This document shows positions 8,131 through 15,779 of a stretch of DNA of 43,922 nt, piece after piece (the stretch's first letter is position 1; each line of letters begins with the position of its first letter). The DNA is from Vasconcelosia minhoensis LEGE 07310. Lineage in GTDB: Bacteria; Cyanobacteriota; Cyanobacteriia; Phormidesmidales; Phormidesmidaceae. A program made the translations under genes and the position numbers. The notes under the pieces are model-generated. The model made no database searches. It saw only the letters and a program-made list of their open reading frames with translations, and was not told the DNA's origin. The stretch lies in NCBI RefSeq assembly GCF_015207255.1, contig NZ_JADEXG010000046.1, positions 1 through 43,922 on the forward strand. The letters run 5' to 3'.

Positions 8131-10353
8131 CTAGGGCGCATTCACCGTCTGTAAATTCGGCAGGGTATGCGGCACCGTCTGGCTCTCGTCCGCATCCTCC
8201 GGTTTCTGAATGGCCGTCAGCTGCACAGCGCAGGCCTTGAGCTCAGGCTGTAGCGACATCGGACAGACCTCTGGGTGGGTGAGGGCATTGACCTCGGCCT
8301 GATTGGCCCAGAGAAAGCCCCAGTGCATCGGCATAAAAACCGTACCGCGAGCAATATTCTGGGTGACCAAAACCGGCAGCCGGGCATAGCCTCGGCGCGA
8401 TCGCACTTCAACCCACTCCTCTGACTGAATTTTCAGCTTCTGGGCATCGCGGGGATTGATTTCTAAAACCGGATGGGGATGCATCTCAGCCGTTTTCTCA
8501 ATTCGCCCGGTGCGGGTTTGAGTATGCCAGTGACCATAGAGCCGCCCCGTTGTCAGTACAAAGGGATAGCTAGGGTCAGGGGGTTCAGCCAGCCCTTTAG
8601 CATGGAAGGGATGAAACCGGGCACGGCCGTCCTCAGTGGCAAATCGCAAATCGGTATAGAGCCGCTTGTCAAACTTATCGGCCGCGGTCTCAGCGCAGGT
8701 TGTCGCTGGGTAGGGCCACTGAACCGGGCCTTTGGCGAGCTGGTCATGGCTGAGCCCAGTCATATCGCAGAGCTGCCCCGCCGTCAGCGAAACAAATTCC
8801 CGGTACACCTGGGCTGCGTCCTGAAAGTCAAACTGGGGGCCAAAACCAAGCCGCCGTCCCACCTCGGCAAAGATTTCCCAGTCTGCCTTGGCCTCCCCAG
8901 GCGGCTGCCGAAAGGCCGGGCAGAGGGTGACCACCCGCTCAGAATTGGTCATCGTGCCGGTCTTTTCACCCCATTGGGCAGCGGGCAGCAGCAGATGGGC
9001 ATAGGCTGCCGTCTCAGTCGGGTAGTAAGCGTCCTGGCAGATGGTAAAGGGCGACCGGCTGAGGGCAGCCTTAGTTCGCTCAATGTCGGGCATACTCACC
9101 GCCGGATTGGTTGCAGCTACCCAGAACAGACCCACTTCGCCGCGCTCTAACGCCAGCATCATATCCCAGGCCGCCAGTCCCGGCTGTGGTGCAATACTGC
9201 CTTCAGGCAGCTGCCAGCCCTGCTCAATCGCCCGCCGATGCTTGGCATTTTTGATCACCCGGTAGCCCGGTAGAATATGGCACAGTCCCCCAGCTTCGCG
9301 CCCACCCATGGCGTTGGGCTGGCCGGTCAGCGAAAAGGGTCCCGCTCCAGGCTTACCAATATTCCCCGTCATCAGGTGCAGGTTAATCAGCGAGCACACT
9401 TTGGCAGTACCATCGATCGACTGATTCATCCCCATCGACCAGAGTGAAAGCACGTGCTTGGACTGGCCCCACCAGTCCGCCGCCGTTTCCAGCTCCTGGA
9501 CGGAGATGTCGCAGATTTCTGCGGTGCGCTCCGGCGGGTAATGCTGTACCAGTTCGGCATAGTCGCTAAAGCCGGTTGTGCAGTCATCAATCAGGGCGGC
9601 ATCGAGGCGGCCCCGTTGAAGCAGCAGATGAGCGATGCCGTTGAGCAAAGCCACGTCGCTGCCGGGTCGAATTGCCAGATGCAGATCGGCTTCCTTAGCC
9701 GTATCGGTCCGGCGCGGATCGACGACGATCAGCTTTACCTTACGCTTATTTTTTTTGTGGTACTTGCGCAGCCGGTTGAAGATAATTGGATGGCAGTCTG
9801 CCGTATTGGTGCCAATCAGAAAGGCACAGTCGGTTTTCTCCAGGTCGTCGTAGCAGGGGGGCGGGCCGTCAGAGCCAAAGCTCTTGATATAGCCTGCCAC
9901 GGCAGAAGCCATGCAGAGGCGCGAATTCGCGTCAAAATTGTTAGTCCCCAGGCAGCCCTTCAGCAGCTTTTGGGCAACGTAATAATCCTCGGTCTGAAAC
10001 TGCCCCGAACCGTACATGCAGATGGCTTCGGGGCCGCGCTCAGCTCGGACCTGCTGAATTTCCTGCACAATCCGGCTAAATGCCGTTTCCCAAGTCACCT
10101 GTTTAAACGGCTGGTCGAGGGACTCTCGCAGCATCGGGTATTTCAACCGATCCCGGTCGAGCGACTCGCCCACCGTCGCGCCTTTCACACAGACCTTGCC
10201 TTTGCTAGAAGGATGGTCGCGATCTCCCCTGGCCTGCCAAATGGGATTGCCCTCGCCGTCGCGATTCACCGGGCGTCCGGGCCGAGCTGGCGGCAGCACT
10301 TCTAGACCACAGCCGACACCACAGTAGGGGCAAAGCGTTTTAGCAGGTTTCAT
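8131..10353 (-). CDS. narB: Ferredoxin-nitrate reductase
   Basis: This 740-residue molybdenum bis-MGD enzyme reduces nitrate to nitrite in the cytoplasm with electrons from ferredoxin, the first step of nitrate assimilation. The N-terminal CPYCGVGC motif (cysteines about 8, 11 and 15), with a fourth cysteine in GKVCVKG, should bind one [4Fe-4S] cluster. SRLCMAS near residue 146 carries the expected molybdenum-ligand cysteine. The C-terminal molydopterin dinucleotide-binding domain includes [18 protein letters not shown]. Length is normal for cyanobacterial NarB. It is the last gene of nirA-nrtP-narB. A hairpin with a T run lies in the gap from nrtP, so narB expression may be tuned by partial termination. 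Confidence 0.96.
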   Translation of the reverse strand: MKPAKTLCPYCGVGCGLEVLPPARPGRPVNRDGEGNPIWQARGDRDHPSSKGKVCVKGATVGESLDRDRLKYPMLRESLDQPFKQVTWETAFSRIVQEIQQVRAERGPEAICMYGSGQFQTEDYYVAQKLLKGCLGTNNFDANSRLCMASAVAGYIKSFGSDGPPPCYDDLEKTDCAFLIGTNTADCHPIIFNRLRKYHKKNKRKVKLIVVDPRRTDTAKEADLHLAIRPGSDVALLNGIAHLLLQRGRLDAALIDDCTTGFSDYAELVQHYPPERTAEICDISVQELETAADWWGQSKHVLSLWSMGMNQSIDGTAKVCSLINLHLMTGNIGKPGAGPFSLTGQPNAMGGREAGGLCHILPGYRVIKNAKHRRAIEQGWQLPEGSIAPQPGLAAWDMMLALERGEVGLFWVAATNPAVSMPDIERTKAALSRSPFTICQDAYYPTETAAYAHLLLPAAQWGEKTGTMTNSERVVTLCPAFRQPPGEAKADWEIFAEVGRRLGFGPQFDFQDAAQVYREFVSLTAGQLCDMTGLSHDQLAKGPVQWPYPATTCAETAADKFDKRLYTDLRFATEDGRARFHPFHAKGLAEPPDPSYPFVLTTGRLYGHWHTQTRTGRIEKTAEMHPHPVLEINPRDAQKLKIQSEEWVEVRSRRGYARLPVLVTQNIARGTVFMPMHWGFLWANQAEVNALTHPEVCPMSLQPELKACAVQLTAIQKPEDADESQTVPHTLPNLQTVNAP

Positions 10354-10379
10354 AGCGGTACTTCACTTGTAGTCAATCT

Positions 10380-10421
10380 AAAAAAACAAAGCAGAGTGGG
10401 TAACGCTTCGGCGCTACCCAC
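10380..10421 (-). terminator. Hairpin with T run between nrtP and narB
   Basis: Bases 10396-10421 form GTGGGTA/TACCCAC arms extended by CGC/GCG around a TTCG tetraloop, with one A-C mismatch. On the minus strand the stem is followed, after about nine bases, by seven T residues (10386-10380). It lies between the nrtP stop and the narB start. It may act as a leaky terminator or an RNA-stabilising structure inside the operon. Confidence 0.5.
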
Positions 10422-10461
10422 CCCACTGGGTTCAACGATTCAGGTAGGCTCGCCTATCCGT

Positions 10462-12039
10462 TTAATAGAGCGGCGCCGACTGGTCGTCTGCCACGGGTGC
10501 CGGATGGCCAATAGCGCCGGGGGCCTCTTCGCCCTCATGCATTTCTGCAAAGGACCCTTTGGGTTCTTCCAGAATGAAGAAGCAGAGGAAAGCCACAACT
10601 AGCCCCGCTACGCCTAGCGTCTGGAAGAAAATTTGGTTACCCGCGTCGCCGTCTGGGAGCAAGCTGTACAGCGTCAGGTAGGCGACTGCACCAACGTTTC
10701 CATAGGCACCGACGTTACCCGCCACCTGACCCGTAACCCGACGCTTCACCAGCGGCACCAGCGCAAAGGTCGATCCCTCACCCGCCTGGACAAAGAAGGA
10801 GCAGACCATCGTCATCACCACCGCCAGGGCAATCATGAAGCCGCCGCTGCCGCCGAGGGAATCGCGAACCGCCGGAATTGTGCCCATGACCAGGTAGCCA
10901 ACGCCCATACAGAGGGTGAGAATCGCCATCGTCGTTTTACGGCTGCCCAGCTTATCGGAAATCAGACCGCCGCTGGGACGGGCGACCAGATTCATAAAGG
11001 CATAGCTGGCGGCAAGCATCCCCGCGAATTCCTTACTCAGGCCGAAGGTACCTTCAAAAAAGGCGGGCAGCATCGACACCACTGCCAGCTCAGAGCCGAA
11101 GTTGACGATATAGGTCAGCTCTAGAATAGCTACCTGCTTGAACTTGTATCGGTCCTCTGCCGGATAGCGCTTGCGACCCGCCAGCAGGTCTTTATTCACA
11201 ACCCAGCAATTGTAAGCCTGGAACAGGTAGAGACCCAATAGGGCTATCAGCGCGATGATGAAAGCAGTGGGGGAAAAGAAACCGACGTTAGACAAGCGCC
11301 AGGCCAGCAGCATCAGAACAAGCGTCAGCGGCGCATTCATAATCATCAGAAACCAGAAATCGCGAATCGTCGTAACTTCTAAACCTCTGGCGCTGGTCGG
11401 CCGCTGATAGACCTTACCCGGCGGCGTATCTTCCACGCTAGCGTAGTATAAAATTCCATATAAGGCCGCAATCACGCCGGTGAGCGCGATTGCCATGCGC
11501 CAGTTTAGCAAGGGGCCGTCTGCAACTTGCAAAGAACCCGGGAAAAAGCTTAGAGCCGTTGCAACAGTCACTAGGGTAAACGCTGAAAACGCCGAGCCAA
11601 AATTACCCCAGCCGCCATAAATGCCTTCGGCTAAACCAATCTCCTTGGGTGGAAACCACTCAGCGACCATCCGAATGCCAATCACAAATCCCGCCCCAAC
11701 GATACTAAGGGCTAAGCGGCTGATGACTAGCTGTCCAAAGGTCTGGGCTGAGGCAAAAGCAATACAGGGAATTGCCGCGTAGATCAGCAGCAGCGAAAAG
11801 GTTAGACGAGGACCATATCGGTCCAACAGCATGCCGATCATGATCCGGGCGGGAACGGTTAGCGCCACGTTGCAGATCGCCAGGGTACGAATCTGCGCCA
11901 CCTCTAAGCCAAAATCTTCCTGGAGTGCGGTCGCAAGCGGAGCTAGGTTAAACCAGACCACAAACGTGAGGAAAAAGGCAAACCAGGTCATGTGAAGGAT
12001 CTTGTAGCGTCCCGAAAAGGACCATATTTCTCCAAGCAT
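10462..12039 (-). CDS. nrtP: NrtP-type nitrate/nitrite permease (MFS)
   Basis: This 525-residue major facilitator protein of the nitrate/nitrite porter family imports nitrate or nitrite across the plasma membrane. Twelve hydrophobic segments are apparent. MFS motif A appears as GMLLDRYGPR. The two family nitrate signatures are visible as GIYGGWGNFGSAFSAF and GNVGAYGNVGAVAYLTLYSL, and a second loop motif appears as SGGLISDKLGSRK. It sits between nirA and narB, where freshwater strains often carry the nrtABCD ABC transporter instead. The ATG start has GGGAGA nearby as a ribosome-binding site. The function is strongly supported by both sequence and neighbours. Confidence 0.95.
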   Translation of the reverse strand: MLGEIWSFSGRYKILHMTWFAFFLTFVVWFNLAPLATALQEDFGLEVAQIRTLAICNVALTVPARIMIGMLLDRYGPRLTFSLLLIYAAIPCIAFASAQTFGQLVISRLALSIVGAGFVIGIRMVAEWFPPKEIGLAEGIYGGWGNFGSAFSAFTLVTVATALSFFPGSLQVADGPLLNWRMAIALTGVIAALYGILYYASVEDTPPGKVYQRPTSARGLEVTTIRDFWFLMIMNAPLTLVLMLLAWRLSNVGFFSPTAFIIALIALLGLYLFQAYNCWVVNKDLLAGRKRYPAEDRYKFKQVAILELTYIVNFGSELAVVSMLPAFFEGTFGLSKEFAGMLAASYAFMNLVARPSGGLISDKLGSRKTTMAILTLCMGVGYLVMGTIPAVRDSLGGSGGFMIALAVVMTMVCSFFVQAGEGSTFALVPLVKRRVTGQVAGNVGAYGNVGAVAYLTLYSLLPDGDAGNQIFFQTLGVAGLVVAFLCFFILEEPKGSFAEMHEGEEAPGAIGHPAPVADDQSAPLY

Positions 12040-12081
12040 TTATGTTAATCTCCCAGATAGGTAAACATTTCTTGATTTGAG

Positions 12082-12110
12082 AGCCCGTGTTCCAGCACGG
12101 GCTTTTTTTT
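12082..12110 (+). terminator. Intrinsic terminator facing plus strand, in nirA-nrtP gap
   Basis: An AGCCCGTG stem (12082-12089) pairs with CACGGGCT (12096-12103) over a six-base loop, followed by eight T residues (12103-12110) on the plus strand. The flanking genes are transcribed on the minus strand, where the hairpin has no T tail. It could stop antisense transcription or stabilise processed nirA mRNA. Confidence 0.6.
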
Positions 12111-12152
12111 CGCCCCAGGCGACTGGGACGACGCTAGAAATCGGCCAGATCT

Positions 12153-13730
12153 CTAGACGGACTGAACCGAGCCATTCCGCTGGGGAGCGGCGCTGGGTTT
12201 GGCGCCAAAATTCTCCGTCAGCAGATCCTTCAGCACCCCGGGCAGGTCCTCGCAGGCGATCCCCTTCATGACTCGACTGCCCAGCTCGGCGTCTTTGCCG
12301 ACTTTGCCACCCATATAGACATCGACCGCCTCGACCACGTCGCCACTTTTGCGGGTTTTGGTGCCCAGCAGGCCAATATCGGCCACCTGGGGCTGGCCGC
12401 AGGAGTTGGGGCAGCCCGTCCAGTGAATTCTCACCGGCTCGGGCAGGTCGAGTTCGGCATCAAGCTGCTGCGCGATCGCGAGTGCCCGCTGCTTGGTCTC
12501 GATGATGGCAAAGTTGCAGAACCGGGAGCCGGTGCAGGATACCAGTTTCCGCACCAGGGGCGTTGGCTCGATTGAGAACTTCTGGACCAGCGGCTCTTCC
12601 AGAAACGCCGCCAGCCGGGAGTCGGGGATGTTGGGGATAATGGCGTTTTGCTCGACCGTCAGCCGAATTTCGCCATTGCCGTAAACCTCCGCCAGGCGAG
12701 CCAGGTCAAACATATCTTCGGCCTGGAGGCGGCCCACCGGCACCAGTAGGCCCACATAGTTGAGTCCCGGCTGCTTTTGAGGATAAACGCCGATGTGGTC
12801 GCGCTTCGCTTCTTGGGTAATCTCATCCTCCGGCGCGGCAGGGGCCAAGGATTTACCAAACTCGGCCTCGACCGCCTCGCGGAACTTATCCATGCCCCAT
12901 TCTTCAATCAGCCACATCATCCGCGACTTCTGTCGATTGGCCCGCAGCCCGTGGTCTCGGTAAACAGTGAGAATAGCCCGACTGAGCTCCACCACGTCTT
13001 CATTCGGGGGCACCCAGGCATCGAGCGGTACCGCTGCGGCACAGCGCTTGGATGAAAAGAATCCGCCGACCAGCACGTTGAAGCCAATCTCGCCGTCTCG
13101 ATAGGCCGGAATAAAGGCGATGTCGTTGATCTCGGCGTGGATTGAATTGTCCCGACTGCCTTCGAGGGCAATGTTGAACTTGCGCGGCAGGTTAGTAAAC
13201 TCATAGTTGCCCTTGCCATTGCCGGTGATCATGTCCTGCACCATGATCCCCAGACCCTGGGTGTCGATCAGCTCTTCGGCATCGATCCCGGCGACGGGCG
13301 AGCCGGTAATGTTACGCACGTTATCCATGCCGGACTGCACCGAAGTCATCCCCGCCTGCTCTAGCCGTTCAAATATATCGGGTACGTCCTCTAGTCGCAC
13401 GCCGCGCAGCTGGATATTCTGGCGGGTGGTGATGTCGCCACTGCCGTCATCGCCGTAGCGCTGCACAATTCCGGCTAGAACTCGCATCTTATGGCTGGAA
13501 AGCACGCCGTTGGGCATCCGCATTCGCAGCATAAACTTGCCTGGCGTAACCGGGCGAAAAAAGACACCTAGCCATTTCAGCCGCTGGGTTAGGTCAGTCT
13601 CGTCAACCGCCTCCCAGCCCATCTCGGCAAACTTTTCAAGCTCGTCTCTAACGGCTAAACCGTCTTTTTCGTCCTTAAACCTTTCATACTTATTCTTTTT
13701 AGTTTTCGTATCGGTTGATGAACTAGCCAC
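12153..13730 (-). CDS. nirA: Ferredoxin-nitrite reductase
   Basis: This siroheme and [4Fe-4S] enzyme reduces nitrite to ammonium with six electrons from ferredoxin. The cluster/siroheme ligands are seen as CTGSRFC (C-x5-C, near residue 400) and CPNSC (C-x3-C, near 440). The nitrite/sulfite reductase ferredoxin-like repeats include GKFMLRMRMPNGVLSSHKMR and a QKQPGLNYVGLLVPVGRLQ stretch. An open frame begins at a TTG at 13745, but a GTG at 13730 with an AGG seven bases upstream is the more likely start, giving 525 residues. It heads the nirA-nrtP-narB cluster. A perfect NtcA site with a correctly spaced -10 box lies about 330 bases upstream, pointing toward it. Confidence 0.95.
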   Translation of the reverse strand: MASSSTDTKTKKNKYERFKDEKDGLAVRDELEKFAEMGWEAVDETDLTQRLKWLGVFFRPVTPGKFMLRMRMPNGVLSSHKMRVLAGIVQRYGDDGSGDITTRQNIQLRGVRLEDVPDIFERLEQAGMTSVQSGMDNVRNITGSPVAGIDAEELIDTQGLGIMVQDMITGNGKGNYEFTNLPRKFNIALEGSRDNSIHAEINDIAFIPAYRDGEIGFNVLVGGFFSSKRCAAAVPLDAWVPPNEDVVELSRAILTVYRDHGLRANRQKSRMMWLIEEWGMDKFREAVEAEFGKSLAPAAPEDEITQEAKRDHIGVYPQKQPGLNYVGLLVPVGRLQAEDMFDLARLAEVYGNGEIRLTVEQNAIIPNIPDSRLAAFLEEPLVQKFSIEPTPLVRKLVSCTGSRFCNFAIIETKQRALAIAQQLDAELDLPEPVRIHWTGCPNSCGQPQVADIGLLGTKTRKSGDVVEAVDVYMGGKVGKDAELGSRVMKGIACEDLPGVLKDLLTENFGAKPSAAPQRNGSVQSV

Positions 13731-13920
13731 AGCCTTACCTATCAAAATTTGACATTAACTAAAACTATAAAGCGATGCTTATTTTTTGCAATGCTCAATC
13801 TCTCTAAAAACAAGTTTTTATATTATTTGACAAAAACTAAATGACTCAACTAAACAACTGACAAAAGAAATTAAGACGTTAACTATTTTTGGTTTACTGA
13901 CGCTCAGCTTATTCAGCTTT

Positions 13921-13965
13921 AAAAAGAGGTAGGTGCAAACTTAAAAACATCCCTTTGCACCTACC
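13921..13965 (-). terminator. Terminator-like hairpin upstream of nirA
   Basis: Stem arms 13928-13939 and 13954-13965 are perfectly complementary over 12 bp. On the minus strand the stem is followed by CTC and five T residues (13925-13921). It faces the nirA direction and lies about 100 nt after a predicted NtcA-dependent start. Confidence 0.6.
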
Positions 13966-14022
13966 AAACACACCTATAAGGAACCGCTTCAGGAGTTTCT
14001 CAAACTCGCTTGCTGTCGAGTT
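13921..14022 (-). ncRNA. Predicted NtcA-driven small RNA or attenuated nirA leader
   Basis: The predicted transcript starts about seven bases after the TAATCT -10 box and runs about 100 nt. Its 5' half can form AACTCG-loop-CGAGTT or alternatively GAGTTT-GAG-AAACTC, which share bases and could be mutually exclusive. Its 3' end is the perfect 12-bp stem GGTAGGTGCAAA/TTTGCACCTACC with a 14-base loop, followed by CTCTTTTT on the minus strand. That fits either a free small RNA or a conditional terminator in a roughly 290-nt nirA leader. No match to a known RNA family is claimed. Confidence 0.45.
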
Positions 14023-14028
14023 GTGCCT

Positions 14029-14070
14029 AGATTAGGCAAGAATGCCAAGATGATTTGTATGCGTTGATAC
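14029..14070 (-). promoter_or_regulatory. NtcA-activated class II promoter
   Basis: GTA-N8-TAC is perfect at 14057-14070. On the minus strand exactly 22 bases separate it from TAATCT (14034-14029), matching the cyanobacterial NtcA class II layout of GTAN8TAC, 22-23 bases and TAN3T. Transcription should begin near 14022 and run toward nirA. The site itself is palindromic, but no equally good -10 box was found at that spacing on the plus strand. Confidence 0.8.
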
Positions 14071-14111
14071 GTTTTTTTGCCTTCGATACGTTTTTTGCAT
14101 AAATCCTATGC
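14066..14111. promoter_or_regulatory. Tandem repeats and dyad, possible NtcB operator
   Basis: GATACGTTTTTTTGC (14066-14080) is repeated as GATACGTTTTTTGC 19 bases on (14085-14098). It is followed by GCATA-AATCC-TATGC (14097-14111), a 5-bp dyad of the type LysR-family regulators often bind. The first repeat overlaps the NtcA half-site. NtcB, a LysR regulator of nirA, is encoded nearby. Binding by NtcB is inferred, not shown. Confidence 0.35.
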
Positions 14112-14346
14112 GTATATTGGTGACAAGGTTGGATTGGACGTTCGCAACCTTTGCACATTCGATATTCGCCTGGTCGATGGCGAGCTAATTTTTCAAGCCC
14201 GTAGAGCCACTCTATATGCTCTTACTGCATGGAACAGACTGATTATTTGCATCGATCGATCGGCGGTTGGTGATAAACGATAAAGTTAATGAATAAACTA
14301 TTGTCCAGAAGTTATTGACCTGCTGTCTCCGGAGCTAGATTTTTCT

Positions 14347-15621
14347 ATGCGGCCCTCTACCCATTGTTCTGCCCAAGATTCTGCGCCAGCTGCGATCGCG
14401 TCGTTCCAGGCCATCACTACAGCCGAGTTTGACGCTTTGTTTGAACAACTGGTCGCCGGAGATTTTCAAGCCCGTTGGGATCTGGCTAAGCAGTTCCCCG
14501 ACCTGGGAAAAGTCGCGATCGCGCCCCTGATCTGGCAGCTGCACTATGGCGACTTAGACACCGAGGCTCGCTGGTTTATCATTCGCATCTTGGGCAAGTT
14601 CAACCAGCCGGCCGTCGTTGCCGCGATTGCTAAGCTCATGGTGCAGACAGACGAAACCGAGCTAAGCGAGATTGCGGCCAGTACCCTGGCGGAAATGGGA
14701 CCAACCGCCGTTGCCGCCCTCACCGATCTGCTCGACCAGCCTGAGCAGCGCCCCTTAGCCGCTAGAGCCCTAGCCAAAATTCGCAGCGTGAGTACGATAG
14801 AGCCGCTGCTGAAGATCGCCGTTGACCCCGAGCCTGCCCTGCGTAGTCTGGCGATTGAAGCGCTAGGCAGCTTTCACGACCCGCGGGTGACGCCAATTTT
14901 GCTAGGCGCGCTGGCCGACCCCGATAGTCAACCGCAGCGGGAAGCGGTGGCCGCCCTGGGTCGCCGACCCGATCTGCTGCCGCGCTATGACCTGCTAGCG
15001 GCGCTTACCCCCTGTTTAGCCAATCCCAACCTTCCGGTCAGTACTGCAGCCGCTGTCTCGATTGGGCGGCTGGGCAGTCGAGACAGCAGTCAAACCGGCA
15101 GTAAAGCCGCGGTTCAGGTGTTGGGTGAGAGCCTCCTACACCCAGCTCGGTCGGAGTCGCTTCAGGTCGCGGCGGTTCGGGCGCTGGGTTGGATAGAGCA
15201 CAGCCTGGCGCTGGACTACCTGAGTCGGGTTTTGACCAAGGATCTGGATCTGGCGGAGAGCGCGATCGCGGTTCGCTGTGAGGCCGTCGGAGCGCTCAGC
15301 CAGTTTACCCAGCCCGAGCTGCAGGCGGCGGCGGCGGCAGACCTGCTGAACTACCTTGAGCAGCCCGCCTTTCGGGAGCAGCCGCTAGTGCTGAAGCAGG
15401 CGGTTGTTCTAGGATTGGCCCGTCTGAATGCGACCCAGGCTGCCGACAGTTTAATCAGGCATCTAGACGAGACCGAGCCCAGACTGCGGCTGCATATCAT
15501 CGCCGCCTTGCGTCAGCTCGTTCCGCAAACGGCGCCCCAGCGCCTGCGGCAGCAGCTTCAGCAGCCTGACCTGTCAGCAAAACTAAAAGCTGGGCTAGAG
15601 GACGGCCTCAAGTTTTGGTAG
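14347..15621 (+). CDS. HEAT-repeat protein of the nitrate assimilation cluster (nirB-position)
   Basis: This 424-residue soluble alpha-helical solenoid has PBS-lyase-like HEAT repeats. Recurrent units such as AASTLAEMGPTAVAALTDLL, ALRSLAIEALGSFHDPRVTP and AVAALGRRPDLLP are spaced about 30 residues apart for most of the length. Such proteins act as protein-binding scaffolds, and some cyanobacterial members are phycobilin lyases or phycobilisome-associated. Here it diverges from nirA and precedes ntcB and a cnaT-like gene. That is the position occupied in other cyanobacteria by nirB, a gene needed for full nitrite reductase activity. Whether this is the nirB homologue cannot be confirmed without alignment, so no symbol is given. 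No catalytic motif was seen. Confidence 0.75.
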   Translation: MRPSTHCSAQDSAPAAIASFQAITTAEFDALFEQLVAGDFQARWDLAKQFPDLGKVAIAPLIWQLHYGDLDTEARWFIIRILGKFNQPAVVAAIAKLMVQTDETELSEIAASTLAEMGPTAVAALTDLLDQPEQRPLAARALAKIRSVSTIEPLLKIAVDPEPALRSLAIEALGSFHDPRVTPILLGALADPDSQPQREAVAALGRRPDLLPRYDLLAALTPCLANPNLPVSTAAAVSIGRLGSRDSSQTGSKAAVQVLGESLLHPARSESLQVAAVRALGWIEHSLALDYLSRVLTKDLDLAESAIAVRCEAVGALSQFTQPELQAAAAADLLNYLEQPAFREQPLVLKQAVVLGLARLNATQAADSLIRHLDETEPRLRLHIIAALRQLVPQTAPQRLRQQLQQPDLSAKLKAGLEDGLKFW

Positions 15622-15673
15622 GCGTAGATCTCCCAAAGCGATTGGCCAAGGCAATCGCCCGAAGCCGTTGCCG

Positions 15674-15716
15674 GTATCAAACCTTACCAAAAGGGGCCTT
15701 GCAATTAGCGTAAACT
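15674..15716 (+). promoter_or_regulatory. NtcA-activated promoter of ntcB
   Basis: A perfect GTA-N8-TAC (15674-15687) is followed after 23 bases by TAAACT (15711-15716), a TAN3T -10 box. The predicted start, about 15723, lies roughly 57 bases before the ntcB ATG. This is the canonical NtcA class II geometry and implies nitrogen-limitation control of ntcB and probably of the adjoining cnaT-like gene. Confidence 0.8.
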
Positions 15717-15779
15717 CAATCAGTTTAATAAATTTTGTCCGGTTGAGCCCTCGGCATTCACAACCCTACGAACAACACT

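Larger units (their letters stand above)
13746..14346. promoter_or_regulatory. Divergent control region between nirA and the HEAT-repeat/ntcB genes
   Basis: This 600-bp gap is AT-rich near nirA. In order from the nirA side it contains a possible -10 TAATAT for nirA (minus strand, 13825-13820, weak), a terminator-like hairpin (13921-13965), an NtcA-type promoter pointing toward nirA (14029-14070), two tandem GATACGTTTTTTGC-like repeats (14066-14080 and 14085-14098) and a GCATA/TATGC dyad (14097-14111). A 68-codon open frame with a TTG start at 14077 overlaps these sites and is not considered a gene. Confidence 0.7.

Noticed and set aside
9454-10305. 283-codon plus-strand open frame
   Set aside because: It is antisense to the iron-sulfur and molybdenum-site part of narB. 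GC-rich coding DNA readily produces such shadows.
13921-14022. Glutamine riboswitch (glnA-type) upstream of nirA
   Set aside because: The conserved core elements of that motif as I know them are not visible in the predicted RNA. Only the generic hairpins are supported.
14077-14283. 68-codon frame between nirA and the HEAT-repeat gene
   Set aside because: It has a TTG start inside the repeat/NtcA region, no ribosome-binding site and no recognisable motif. The regulatory reading explains the sequence better.
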